DNA of 64,000 nt from Heliocidaris tuberculata (taxonomy: Eukaryota; Echinodermata; Echinoidea; Camarodonta; Echinometridae), in NCBI GenBank assembly GCA_025618425.1, contig CM046832.1, positions 27,122,974 through 27,186,973 on the forward strand, given 5' to 3'. The number at the start of each line of letters is the position of its first letter. Position 1 is the first letter of the stretch. The position numbers were made by a program, and so were the translations under genes. This document shows positions 25,846-39,095 of the stretch, in pieces. The notes below the pieces were generated by a model, which had not been told where the DNA came from, did not search any database, and saw only the letters and a list, made by a program, of their open reading frames with translations.

Positions 25846-25887
25846 AACATGTCTGAAATCCTCTGACATGAAGAGAGAGAGAGAGAT

Positions 25888-25932
<45 letters not shown>

Positions 25933-26000
25933 AAGAGAGAGGAAGAGAAAGAGAAAGAGAGAGAGAGAATTAAAGAAGAAGAAAAAAAAAAAACTCATTA
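25801..26000. repeat. 44-G homopolymer followed by GA-rich microsatellite
   Basis: 44 consecutive G at 25801-25844, then (GA)n with AAAG variants at about 25872-25970 and an A-run. Further mononucleotide runs of G, C and A extend to about 26280. Translations here are artefacts. Confidence 0.95.
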
Positions 26001-26736
26001 TAGAGGTGTTTTTTTACTAAAAGATTACGTGAGAAGCATAAACAAAAAAAAAAAGGGGGGGGGGAATCAATGAAAATATCGGGGTGTTTTTTACTCTTAC
26101 AGCCACTGATAAGTAACACCCCCCCCCCAAAAAAAAAAAAAAAAAAAAAAAAAAGACAAAGAAAAAGAAAGAAAGAAAAAAAAAAAAAAAACCGGTTATC
26201 ACATTATCAGATTCCCTCTTCGGTCAAAGTTGCATATTTTCTTTTTAGTACTCCAGTCCCGATGCCCCCCCCCCCCCGATCCGCAACTGAAACTTATTGG
26301 TTTCCGCTGGCCAGTGCCACTGAACTCGAATCGTGAGACAGCAATAAATCTTCCAAGACAAGATGAGTGAAAGTTAACTACCATGACAGGACAAGGCATG
26401 TAACTGTAATTAGATTGACCAATAAAGGAATAACAGATGTCGGCCGCTCAGAAAATGACCGTTGACATATTTTAGAGATTATGCTACTAATCCAAAAACG
26501 CCACTTGACATCGAGAGGAACAGTCAAGTGCGACATCGAATCGGTGATTACGACTTTGACCAAGCCAGAACTGTACTGCTGTTTTAACAGAAAAGAGAAA
26601 CTATTGCTCAAAAATATATATTTTTTTTTTATCTTGCTATAAAATGAACTTTGTCTTATAAACCCCTCACAAAAAGTGCAATTTAGGTTTGAGCTTTGAT
26701 ATCTCTCTTGTTACTGTATAATCATACCTGAAATAA

Positions 26737-27219
26737 GCATCACTGAAACGCCTGTTTATTCACCTTTACAATGATGCCCCATATGTACTAATTATGTAAT
26801 CATGGAATGTGTAGTACACCTGAATATGGGGCCAAGTCAAAAGTGAAATGTTGCAAAATGCATTGTTATTGTCAACAGTGAATTTTCCTTTCTTTGAAAC
26901 ATGGATTTGTGTTTTGAGTGATGTTGAGGTGGTACGGAATGATGTTTTCTTTGTTTAGAAGGTGAAATGTGCTTTGAGTCTGTACACATTCCATCTTCCA
27001 AACAAAAGGTGGAAACAACATTGCAGTTCATGAATGACCACCTCAACATCACTCAAAACACACATTCATGCTCCAAACATTGACAATAACGATGCATTTT
27101 GCAACAATTTCACTTTTGACTTGGCCTCGTATTCAGGTGTACTGCACATTCCATGGTTACATAATCAGTACAAATGGGGCATCATTGTGAAGGGGAATAA
27201 ACATGCTTTACAATGATAC
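26737..27219. mobile_element. 483-bp palindromic MITE
   Basis: The arms meet near 26980. Shared inverted blocks include ACAATGATGCCCCATATGTA (26770) against its inverse near 27170, and the AAAATGCATTGTTATTGTCA and ACCACCTCAACATCACTC blocks. The target duplication is unclear. Confidence 0.65.
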
Positions 27220-27439
27220 CAAATTAAAATAAGATAATATAGTAACATGAGGGATATTAACGACCAAACTTGACTTGCAGAACTTTTTTGGAGGGGTTTA
27301 GATTTCACGATGCAAATATTGTCTATTGCCAATAATTGAAGGAGGGGTGGAAAATGTCACTTACTACTATAAGGCTGGACGAAAATGCCTCTTTAAATGT
27401 CGGTTTGACAATTGACATCAACCGATCTGAATTATAAGT

Positions 27440-27719
27440 AGTGCCGTTCTACTTGATGACATGACGAGATATAATATCCATCATTTCAACATGTAAAGAT
27501 ATTTAACTTACCATGTCGACTTATCAACTTTTATTAGTCGACTTGACAAAATAAATTATCTTACCAAGTTGACTTCACAAAAAGTATATGTCCTGTCGAC
27601 TAATAAAAGTTGATAAGTCGACATGGTAAGTTAAATATCTTTACATGTCGACATGATAAGGAATTAAGTCGACTTGACAAGATGAAATATCTCGTCATGT
27701 AGTCAAGTAGAATGGCACT
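27440..27719. mobile_element. 280-bp palindromic MITE rich in GTCGAC
   Basis: Inverted ends AGTGCCGTTCTACTTGATGA / AGTCAAGTAGAATGGCACT. The interior repeats GTCGACTTGACAA-type words, and an AACTTACCATGTCGACTTAT segment has a perfect inverted partner. Confidence 0.65.
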
Positions 27720-30700
27720 TTAACGCTTCCGTAGAATCATTTTGTTTTCCTACTGAACATCTTACGCCTCTTCCTCTCTCTCTTATAAGCACATAATTGT
27801 CATCTCTCACAGTCAATTATTTTTCTCTTACTTTCCTCTTAATCTGCTAGTAAATTATTACATCACATTACTGCACCTGGGTTAAAAGAGAAAACTGTAT
27901 CTTTTCATTGACTAAGATCGTAGATACAGGCCCTAGATCTGAGCCATCCTCAAAATGAAAAGGAGGATGAATCATTTTCCACAATGCTCTGGGATTAATC
28001 ATTGTCAACATATCTTGCTACAGATATTCTTCAGGAAGTTAAAGTTCATTTTTTTACAGACCTTTCCACATGCTACAATTTAAAGACTACATCATCACAT
28101 CGGGTTCAGCTATTTATCTTTTTAATCTCCAAGTAAACCCCTGGTACTGTACCAAGCGATTCTACATGGTCTTTAAATGTCTTTGAAGTGAAAAATCAAG
28201 ATAAACCTTAGGCAGAAATACATATTAAGAAGGAAGAATAGTCGCACGCATGTTTTAATGTGACGACAAGCTCTATTAGTGGATGTGGTGGGCAGATCTA
28301 GATCATGTTCAACTTCATTACTTGTGCTCTACTTTGTTTTCTGATTTGATTGTGGTAGTATAGTATAACACTTCGTCTACTACGAGTAAGAGTTCAATTC
28401 TTTCAGGCAGAAAATTTCATTAATGAAAGAGACAGACAAACGCAAATAGAAATTGAGGCATAGAGAAATGGAAGATATAGAGCATATTAGTAAAGAGTAG
28501 AATTGCTATTATTTAGCAGGGAAAACATACTTTCCTGAACCTTTTTTTTAATGAATTTTTTCATGTTGCTACTGCTGCCTTTAGCTATAAAGGAATGTTC
28601 CATACATCTAAAGGAATGTGACAGAAAGAACATGAAGATCATTTCATTTACAGAGTTGCCGGTTATATTTCATTAGCGGGTCTTAAAATCATCTCCATCA
28701 TCTACAATGATTTAGTTTGTACACAAAAAGAATGGAATATGGCATGAAAATAAATTGCTAGAGTCTGAATTCACGCTTTTGAACTGGCATCTCAGCATCT
28801 CTAAGTTAAGAAAATTAACACATTGTCAATGAAGAAGGGAGAAGTAAAGAGAATTTTAAAGTCAATTTAATCTTTCTTTTCACGATATACACAGACCATT
28901 TACCTATAACAGGATAAACAGTTACATTAAACTTTTATTTTCAATATAATATCTACATCATTAAATGCTATATGAACTTCTGCTTTGAATTGTAATAATC
29001 TATTATTCATACTATGAAGTTATACAATGTAACTTCATCTTAAGAAGTCCTTGCCCTTTATGATTAATCCCCACCCCCAAAATAGATGGCAATGCACTTC
29101 ATATCCAAAACTCAGCAACTTGTAATTTGGCAACGAAATCCAGACTTTACCTTGTGAACTGCATTATCAAAAGGAAACCATGCATATTCTTGTCTTTTAA
29201 CTTTATGGACCTGATTTGCTCAATATTACCTGGTTTGGCTGTATGATCCAAAAATCATCCTCAACTGTCTTTATACTTAGGTATAATATTGGAACTAAAT
29301 CAATATGTTTCATGCTCCTACTGAATACGTAATCATAATTGTGAAAATGTAAGGGAGATACTTATTTACTATAAAAGAGATTTAAAACACAACTAAGTTC
29401 AATGATTAAATAATGACATTAAAAAAAAGTACACCAGTGATAACAGATTGTAACATTCAATCCAATAGGCAGGGATTGTGAAAATTAAATTTTACCTAGA
29501 AGCAAAACTGCTTTAAAAAAAAACGCCACCTGAATAGAAATGTCACCTGCCCATACAGACCATTAAGTTTGATTCCCTCAGCCTAGAAATAATCAACACA
29601 TTCTCAGACATGTTCAGAAGGGCTATCTGTCCCAAAAGGTCACATATATCCTATTGACAAGTGGACTTTAAGGGGTATTATACCACTAGGCCCTCATCTG
29701 GAAAAGAGTTACCTGTCCTACAGCCAATCACAGATTTACAATCACCTTTTGGTCTATTAGTTATGTAATAAGTTGTGATTGATATTTGAGATTGGTGCCA
29801 AACTTGTCTTTCGTAAGAGGGGACCCTGATCTAAAACTTGACAGTAACGTGACAGCACTTAGCAGTTATATTCCTCTTCCTTCGTATTCCATTCATGAAA
29901 TCACTGCGACTTTTAAGAGCCATGTTCACCAGTGGTCAAGTCTGTTGAGATGCGGTTAATTTATATTCAACAGAATTGAAGGAAATGATACACTTTCCAC
30001 TTTGAACTTCAGTGGATTTACAAAGTTTTTTTTAATTTTTTAACATACTCCACAAAAAGTACAAATAATGTAATGGCTGTTCTTTTTTTATGATTTCCAA
30101 ACTGCTTCTGATCAATATCAGACATTCAATAGCCAAACAAAGATACTATTTCTGCAATATCCTTTTACACAAATGTAGTTTGTTGATATAGCCTTAAAAG
30201 TAACAGGCATGCTGACTAAATATCCAGCAACTTTAATGTATGCTAAATTATGAAGGTGAATAGAGATAAATGTCACATATGAAAAATATGCCAACTTTGT
30301 TCTTCTATGCAATACTTGTCTGTCACTGTTTAAAGACATGTAACAATCAAGGACTTGTATGATTACAGACTGCATTGATACAAGATCCCTGCTTTTACAT
30401 TCTTATTCTGTTAAACATGGACACTTATGCAATAATCAGATAAGTTTGAAATGGCAGACTTGTGTATAACATACTAAGCTATCACCCTGCCTCCATGGGG
30501 AATATTTTGTTTACAATGCCTATCCTCATTCTGTTTTCAAGAATTTGTGATTACACTGACCAGCTACAAAAGACGTAGAGGTTATACGAGTGGCAAGTAA
30601 TCTTCATTTGATTCTAACAGAAAAGGAGACAATAGTCAAAAAGATTTGATGATAGCAATATGCTTACAACACCCCCTTCAGAATGAACATATCCGAATCT

Positions 30701-31206
30701 ATAAGACTATTCAATATGAAGCCCTAGAGAATTTGGGCTGAAGTCTATGGAAAATGCATGATATAACAAAATCAAAGTGTATGCAGTGGGTTAGGGGAAA
30801 TGGCAACTTCACATGCTATTTCACTAGTATTGTGAAATCCAATGATGAAAGCTCATAATGTAGTTAAATTGTAAAAAGGTGCACTTTAGAGTGGAAATAC
30901 AACACACAATTTCCACTTTATATACTCTACCACATATAAGCCTCACTCATCTGCAGCACAATGCAGAAAATGTACACCATTTTTCATGACCCGGCACCAT
31001 CAGTCTAGATTATTAAATTCAAAAGAGTTCCGTTTTTTTAATTGTCGTACTGGCAACCTATTCTGTTCAAATCTCAATTTAAAATTTCTACACATACATG
31101 TATTTTGAAATATTCATGTGTAAATCATATCTTTTCAAGTGAGAATTAGGACAGCAGATTGAAGAATCAAGACAATTTTGTACTACGATCATGCCTTGCT
31201 GGTGGC
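27720..31206. other. No gene recognised
   Basis: AT-rich DNA 3' of UBXN4. No exon or transposon end was recognised. Confidence 0.45.
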
Positions 31207-31210
31207 TTAA

Positions 31211-31695
31211 GGAGAAGTCCATTCCAAAAATTACTTGGATTTAATATAAGCAGAAAAATCAGACCTACAGATCAAAAAAAAAGTTTGAGGAAAATCGGAC
31301 AACTAATAAGAAAGTTATGAATTTTTAAGTGGCATGAAAAACTAGGGAAACAATGAAAATCACTAGACCAATTGGTAACTTAGTCATGGGTTTGTGATGT
31401 CACTGGTACACAACTCACCAATTATTTTGTTCATATTCATAATACAAATTCTCAATTTTTGTCCAAGAATATGATTTTCACATAATTTGAACCAAGTTAT
31501 ATCTATAGTAATATGTTTTTGCATGTTTAAACCTTTTCAAAATATTTCATAAATTTCAAAATAATGATATTATTAAAAAAAAATATATATAACTTTCTTA
31601 TTAGTTGTCCGATTGTCCTCAAACCTTTTTTGATCTGTTGGCCTGATTTTTCTACTTCTATTAAAACCAAGTAATTTTTGGACAGGACTTCCCCT
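31211..31695. mobile_element. 485-bp TTAA-flanked palindromic MITE
   Basis: TTAA at 31207-31210 and 31696-31699. Inverted ends GGAGAAGTCCATTCCAAAAA / TTTTTGGACAGGACTTCCCCT. Each arm carries the AAAATCGG…AAAGTTATGA phrase at 31291-31320, inverted at 31589-31620. Confidence 0.8.
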
Positions 31696-32051
31696 TTAAA
31701 CACATTTGTTTGAAGTGCAGATTGAACAATCAACATCAAATTTCTACAAACCATTCAATGCTTCAGAATGGCTTAGAATTAGGTTTACATCTGTAATTGA
31801 TTGTATTCTGTAAGCTTTAATCTGCAAAATGTTGAAATGGTATACACATATGAAAATCACACAATCAACTATTTTAATTTTTTGCAAAATAAAAAAAATA
31901 AGAAGAAGAATAAAAACTAACAGAAATGAATTATTGCACCATCATAAAATGTGCTTACTGTATTTTTTTTTCATAAGTGTAAATTTTTGTGTTTATATGA
32001 ATGCGGCTTATACATGGTATATTATTGGAAATTTGTTCACTTTATTTCAAG

Positions 32052-32199
32052 CTACATTTGTTGAGTAGAATTTCCATTCCATGTGTTATTTTCATCATCG
32101 TCTTCTTGCTGTGTGTTTAACCGATGGACGTTGCCCTCTCGACGAGAAAAGCTATCAGCATTACTTCCAGAAGCGGGTGTTCTTCTCCTAGCATACGAA
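32052..32199 (-). CDS. UBXN4: UBXN4 terminal coding exon 12 (residues 465-513 and stop)
   Basis: The acceptor is TTTGCTGCAG/T. It ends DDDENNTWNGNSTQQM and TAG, matching the last 13-14 residues of vertebrate UBXN4 almost exactly. This makes the family assignment and reading frame secure. Confidence 0.96.
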
Positions 32200-35100
32200 C
32201 TGCAGCAAATTGTAAATAATCAAAGTAGAGAACAGACTTTCTTTAAAGATAAAGTTAAATTCTAATCATGCAAATTACATTGTGAAAGAAACTATCTCAA
32301 AGCAATTGGGAAAGGGTGATCATGTCTATTCAAGGATTGGTGTATACTGTGAAATTTTGGAATCATCAAAATGATAAGAAATTGACATAATCTCACTGAA
32401 AAGCACATGCACTGCACACAGAAATGGGTTTATGGGACTGCACACACATGTGGCATGAATTTTCGGCCCAAATTATTTCTTGTCATATTTCAAATATGAG
32501 AACATTTGAAGATAAATCTTGTTTAAGGTACATTGCTACTACGATGTTCTCCGAAAATGACATAAGAGGAATAGTCTGGGAGCCTGTCCCGAAATAGTCT
32601 TCCCATTTTACCCATAAGATTTGACCCCGTTAAGTATCTAAGTCATTGACAAAAAGGTTGTCAGCCTGACCGTAGCCGCCGGGTTTAGCCCCTAGAGCCC
32701 CCAAAAGAGACCCCAAAGTCGGGTCGATTTCACCCCGTCTCCCCCATGCACCAAACTTTGTCAGTAGGAAGTAGTATGACTGGACATTACAAAACACAAA
32801 AAACTGACAAAAATTTCCGTCAGGATGGGGTGTCAGACGGCCCCTAAAAATTGGGGTAAATTTTTCCCCTTGAAGCCCGGGGACCAAATTTTGTCAGAAG
32901 GAAGAGCTTTGGATGTACATTCCAAAAATATAAAAACTGACAAAATTGTCCACCGGGAAGGGGGTGTCAGACCCCCTGAAATGAAAACCCCAATCAATCA
33001 TGTCTGGAAATGTTGGTACTCTTGATATATCTATAGAAGTACAGAAGCAGTCTTCCAACATAGTTTTATACACCTGAAGAAATGACCTCTACATGTATAT
33101 TATTTCACCTCCATTTGTTTTAGAGAGAAACATTTTCTGATTAACAAAAAGCAAACTGTTTTATCATTAAACTTCCTTTTATGTAATAAACAAGAATTTG
33201 GAGCTTATAAATTAGTCTAGTTGCAGAGGAATCACAAATGAATCACATACTTAACAAAACATAAAAAGGGGAAAAAGTTGATAGGAATTCTACATCTCTT
33301 AATGCTCTTCATAACAGAATATGTCATAGGCTTGCTCTGGATTCTCACCAGCACATAACACCCTAGGTGATTATTGGGTGGGGACTTCAGAAAAAATATT
33401 GAGGGCAAATTATTCTCAACAACAGTAACAACAAGAGCATAAGCGATATTGTGTCTCGCCCACTCGCGAAAATAACATGAATGTACCCCAAGTGCACCTA
33501 TCACCCAAGTTTGGTTGCCATTGCAGCAACATGTGCAGAGTTACGTGTCATAAGAGAGTCTTGCAGGTAAACTTTAACATATGACCTCAAACGACCTTTG
33601 ACCTTATCACGTGACCTCCGACGGCACCATAACATACAGGTCCCCTTAGTGCATCTACAACCCAAGTTTGGTTGAAAAGTGAGTGACGTTTCCAAAGTTA
33701 TCTGTCATAAGAGAGTCTTGCAGGTAAACTTTAACATTTGACCTGAAATGACCATTGACTTTACCATATGACCTCTGAAGGCACCATAACATGAAAGTAC
33801 CCCAAGTGCACCTATCACCCAAGTTTGGTTGCCATTGCAGCAACATGTGCAGAGTTATGTGTCATAAGAGAGTCTTGTAGGTAAACTTTAACATATGACC
33901 TCAAATGACCTTATCACGTGACCTCCGACGGCACCATAACATGCAGGTTCCCTTAGTGCATCTACAACCCAAGTTTGGTTGAAAAGTGAGTAACAGTTCC
34001 AAAGTTATTTGTCATAAGAGAGTCTTGCAGGTAAACTTTAACGTTTGACCTGAAATGACCTTTGACCTTACCATGTGACCTCTGAAGGCACCATAACATG
34101 AATGCACCCCAAGTGCATCTACCACCCAAGTTTGATTGCCATTGCAGCAACATGTGCCGAGTTATGTGTCATAAGAGAGCCTTGCAGGTAAACTTTAAAC
34201 GTATGACCTCAAATGACCTTTGACCTTATCACATGACCTCCGACGGCACCATAACATGAAGGTAGCCCCAATGCATCTATGACCCAAGTTAGGTAGTAAT
34301 CCAAGCAACTGATGTGAAGTTATTTGTCAAAAGAGAGTCTTGCAGGTACTCTTTAATATATGACCTCAAATGACCTTTGACGTCATCATGTGACCTCCGA
34401 CAACACCATAACATGAAGATACCCCTAGTGCTTCTATCACCCATGTTTGGTTGCCCTTGCAGCAACAGTTGCCAAGTTATGCGTCCTAAGAGAGTCTTGC
34501 AGGTAAACTTTAACATTTGTGACGGACGATGGACGGACGACGGACGGACGGACGCCATATGGATCCCTTAGTCTCGCCTTCACCTCCGGTGGGCGAGACA
34601 AAAAGGGTAATTAATTTATTAAAGCATACTTTCAACAGGCTGCAAAATTGCTTTATTCCTTCCTAACACCCCCTCCCCTGGAATGGTGCAACATCTCATT
34701 TTACATTAATCATTTAGACAAGAGTAATCTTGCCTAGAATCCTGAGTTTACTACAAAGATGTTTTTTAGGCTGAATTTAATTTCCTTTGTGATGAAAACA
34801 TGAATTCAATTAAATGCATATAAAACACCAACACTATCATGTTTTCAGGTTACCTTTTAGGCCTAGCCCCTGCACCTCTACTACTCCTATCTCCTGTAGG
34901 TGACTCTACACCAACGGGGCTCTGTGAGGGTGATGGGGTAGGCTGGGGACTGGATGATGATGATGATGATGACTCTGGAGAACCAAAGATGACGTTGTAG
35001 ATGATGTTATAGATGAAGAGGAATGGAGCCAGAAGCCAGGAGATGACGCCACCATCATCGGATGCTGATACCGTAGACTTGGACTGACTCGAAGATGTAG

Positions 35101-38100
35101 GTGTTAATCTCCCCTACAAAAGAGATGAATACATAATTGAATAATGGTTTATCAAACAGGTAGGCAGTATTATCTCACACAATGATATCAATAGCTTTTA
35201 ATATGTAAATGTCGCTGAGCTAAACCAGTTAATACTATACTAATCACGTGGTAGCCTTGTACTTGTAAAGGAGTGTCCATGCTCTAAATTGATCAGTAAT
35301 TTAGTTGCAATCTCGGCAGGGTCTCACAAAACTGTCATAAGTCTGAGTATGTGGATATCTCACTGAAACAAGTGTTACGTTTATAAAACAACCTTCACCG
35401 GGCTGTTGGTGAACTTCGGCCTATGTGGGTTTCATGATACATCTACATCTCCTTTGTTGTTAACAGTATGATCAATAAAGTGGAGTAAAATAATCTTGCA
35501 GAAGAAAATCAAAATGAGTTTCTATAATCAGTATACATGATACAGTTTTTCCTAGATCACTGACTCATAACACTGAGTGCTATTCTTTCATAATATTGTG
35601 ATAACAGTGATAATAATATTTTTTTTGTGTATGTCTATATCTCCAAACTAAAAGAAAAATTACACAGATTTTAAGGTTAAAACTATGGCAGTTGGCTCAT
35701 TTCAATTGCACTTTGAAAGTGATACTGTTCTTCCAGGAGGTCCTTGACAATGGACAATTGCAACATGACATTCAATTGATAAAATAAGAATACTAAAAGG
35801 GGTTTTTGCGAAGGAGACGAAGAAAGAACTCACAGGAAGTACAACTACTGCTGCTCTAGGAGCTAGACCTAGATCAAGGAAGGAAGTCTCCATGTCATTG
35901 GGTCCAAAGTTCCTCCTTGGATATGTCACTGACAGGGTGAATTCTGGAAGGGCTTCTCCAACATTCTACATATAAATACAACATAAACAACGGTATTCAT
36001 TGGGGAAATATACACCCTTTCCACTAAAATCAGGCTTACCAATTCAAGATTCGAGATAAACGTTTCACAGTCCATATAAGCTACTGAAATGAATGCCTAA
36101 ATGCTAAACGATTTGATTTCTTCATATTTAGATTGTAAAACCTAAGATTTTTACATATGTGAAGATGGTTTTGCATTATCTTTAATTGGTCCTATTGCAT
36201 AATTGCAGTGATAACATGCAAGCAGTCCAAAAAAAAATACATGTGTGTATATATATATACATACACACACATGTTTTTTTTTTTTTTTTCAGCGTAAACT
36301 GACGTTAGAGAGAATTTGTGGATTTAAAATGTTAATATACAGCCCTAGAAAAGTTATCAGACCAGCTCCTTTTAAAGGCCTATATGGCAAGTGTTCTCTA
36401 CATCAGGTAATTGAACTTTCAGAATGATTCTACTAGCTAACTCATAATGAGTGGATGACTACTCCCCAAAACAATTAGCCTGTGCAATAACTAACCCCTT
36501 GGACAATTACCCATAGAACAATTAACCTTGGATAATTATTGTTAAAGGACAATCACATCTAAGGGCACCCCAATAGATAGATACTTCAGAACAAATAATA
36601 GAATGTAAATATCCTGGAGGCTAATTGTCCTGGAGATATTCTCCAGGGGTAGGGCTTTTGGAATAAATGTCTTGACAGAAGTGGTCTGGGAATACCGCAA
36701 TTGTCCAGGAGGTATTGTCAGGGAAAGCCATGTTCACTCCTCTGGAGGCAGTTTGTTCAGTTCTTGGTGGAAAATTGCTACATTTGATGATAGCAGCCAC
36801 ACCTTGTAGCATGCTGTCCACAAGGTGTTGCATTTTTTCTCCTCACAGGAGCTCATTCATGTTGCAAGAATGTTTTCTTGTTTGATTACTTCAATTTTAT
36901 ATTTGCCAGTGGTAGCTGTACTGGGGCAATTGTCATAGGGGTAATTGTTCTAGTTAGTAGTAGTCCATTAATCATGAATTAGCTGTTAATAATAATTTTC
37001 CTACTTCCATAGACAATGGACTTAACACTACTTATATGCTTCTAAATGGAGCTGGTCTAATATTTTTTTTTCAGATCTCCATGTTTACAATGAATTTGAT
37101 TAAATTTGCATTTATGGCAAAAAGAATTGTATAAAAATAACTTTTTGTGTGTGATAAGGTATTTTTAGTAAATCCCCAAACTATTGATATAATCAAGAAA
37201 AACTCATTTCACCCTAAGTCCAACCCCAAGAGTTATACATAATAGATTTTCTATGTTACATGTATATCATATGAAAATGAGTTCTCCCCACCGAACAAAA
37301 CTCTGCTGCAATATAAGTAATTTGGCACCCTCTATGTTTATATAGATAGAATGCCTCCCACCCCAGTGGAAAGGGGGAAAAACAGTGCCCCAAAACGTTA
37401 TGGCGAATCGAAAAAATTCCCCTTTACACCAAATTCACCATCAGTCAATTTTTTTTCACAGGACTTTGTCGGAAGTAGGAATTATGTAAACATATATATA
37501 TGGATACATATATATTGGGAGAAGAGAGTGATTTAGCTCTGGAATGCTCTAAAATAGCTCTGGTAATCTCAAAAAGAGCTCAACCATTGAATGTAATTGT
37601 TTTTTCAGAACTCCAGCTTTTGCGCTCAGGCCTCTACATTACATTACTTTAATAGTTTGCTACAAGTAAGTAACGGATAGACAGTAAAATACACACTTAA
37701 CCAGGACTTGAACTCTTCGACTTTTTGCTTGTATGCTGAGCAGACAACCAAACCAATGCATTTGTTATCATGTCTTTTTGGGGGCTAACCTAACAGCTTA
37801 TCAAGGAGCTTAGTCCTGTGCTGTGTTTTAATTACTTCAACCCTATTTGGATGAATACCTGTTTAACATAATCTTGTGCTTCTTGGAGGGGTGCTTTCGA
37901 ATCAAACTGATTGGTCATGGTGGAGCCATCTGGTAGTCGGAACTGTATTCTCGCTGTTTCCCTATGGTTAAAACAGAAAAAAAATGAGAATGCAGATAAA
38001 AGTACAAAGAAGTTCTAAAAAAATTAAATGATGTGTGCTAAATTCTTTTGATCTCAACGTTGTCTCATAATCATATCTTTTCAAGACAAGTGAATGAGTA

Positions 38101-39062
38101 AATTACGCAATGCGTAATAAATGTCCCCGCCGGAAGAGCAGATCTGTGGAAATCAACTAGCCTGAACCTTAAAACTTCAGTGAAAAACTTTAGTGAATAA
38201 AATAATAATGTTACTGCATGCAAAAGAAGAGAATACCAACAATGCATGTATACAACTGAAATATAAAACATGAAAACATTATGAACCTTCAGCCATTTTG
38301 AATAAATTTGCATAAATTTGCATAATTAATGAATTTCAAAATTCTGTGTAGAAGTTTGGAAGCCCCCACCCAGCCCTATCAGATAAAACAATCGGAATCA
38401 AAATCCGATGTGAAATAGAGGAGAAGTAGCATTTTTCGTCAATTTTGAATAAATTTGCAGAAATTTGCATAATTCATGAATTTCAAAATTCTGTGTAGAA
38501 GTTTGGAAGCCCCCACCCAGCCCTATCAGATAAAACAATCGGAATCAAAATCCGATGTGAAATAGAGGAGAAGTAGCATTTTTCGTCAATTTTGAATAAA
38601 TTTGCATAAATTTGCATAATTAATGAATTTCAAAATTCTGTGTAGAAGTTTGGAAGCCCCCACCTAGCCCTATCAGATAAAACAATCGGAATCAAAATCC
38701 GATGTGAAATAGAGGAGAAGTAGCATTTTTCGTCAATTTTGAATAAATTTGCATAATTAATGAATTTCAAAATTCTGTGTAGAAGTTTGGAAGCCCCCAC
38801 CCAGCCCTATCAGATAAAACAATCGGAATCAAAATCCGATGTGAAATAGAGGAGAAGTAGCATTTTTCGTCAATTTTGAATAAATTTGCATAAATTTGCA
38901 TAATTAATGAATTTCAAAATTCTGTGTAGAAGTTTGGAAGCCCCCACCCAGCCCTATCAGATAAAACAATCAGAATCAAAATCGGCCAAGAAATGACGGA
39001 GAAGTAGCATTTTCTAACATTTGAGCACACACGGACAGACGGACGGACGGACGGACGGACGG

Positions 39063-39095
<33 letters not shown>

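Noticed and set aside
26378..26611. Minus-strand open frame after a TTAAAACAG acceptor-like site
   Set aside because: No usable donor or stop consistent with a terminal exon of known type; sequence not recognised.
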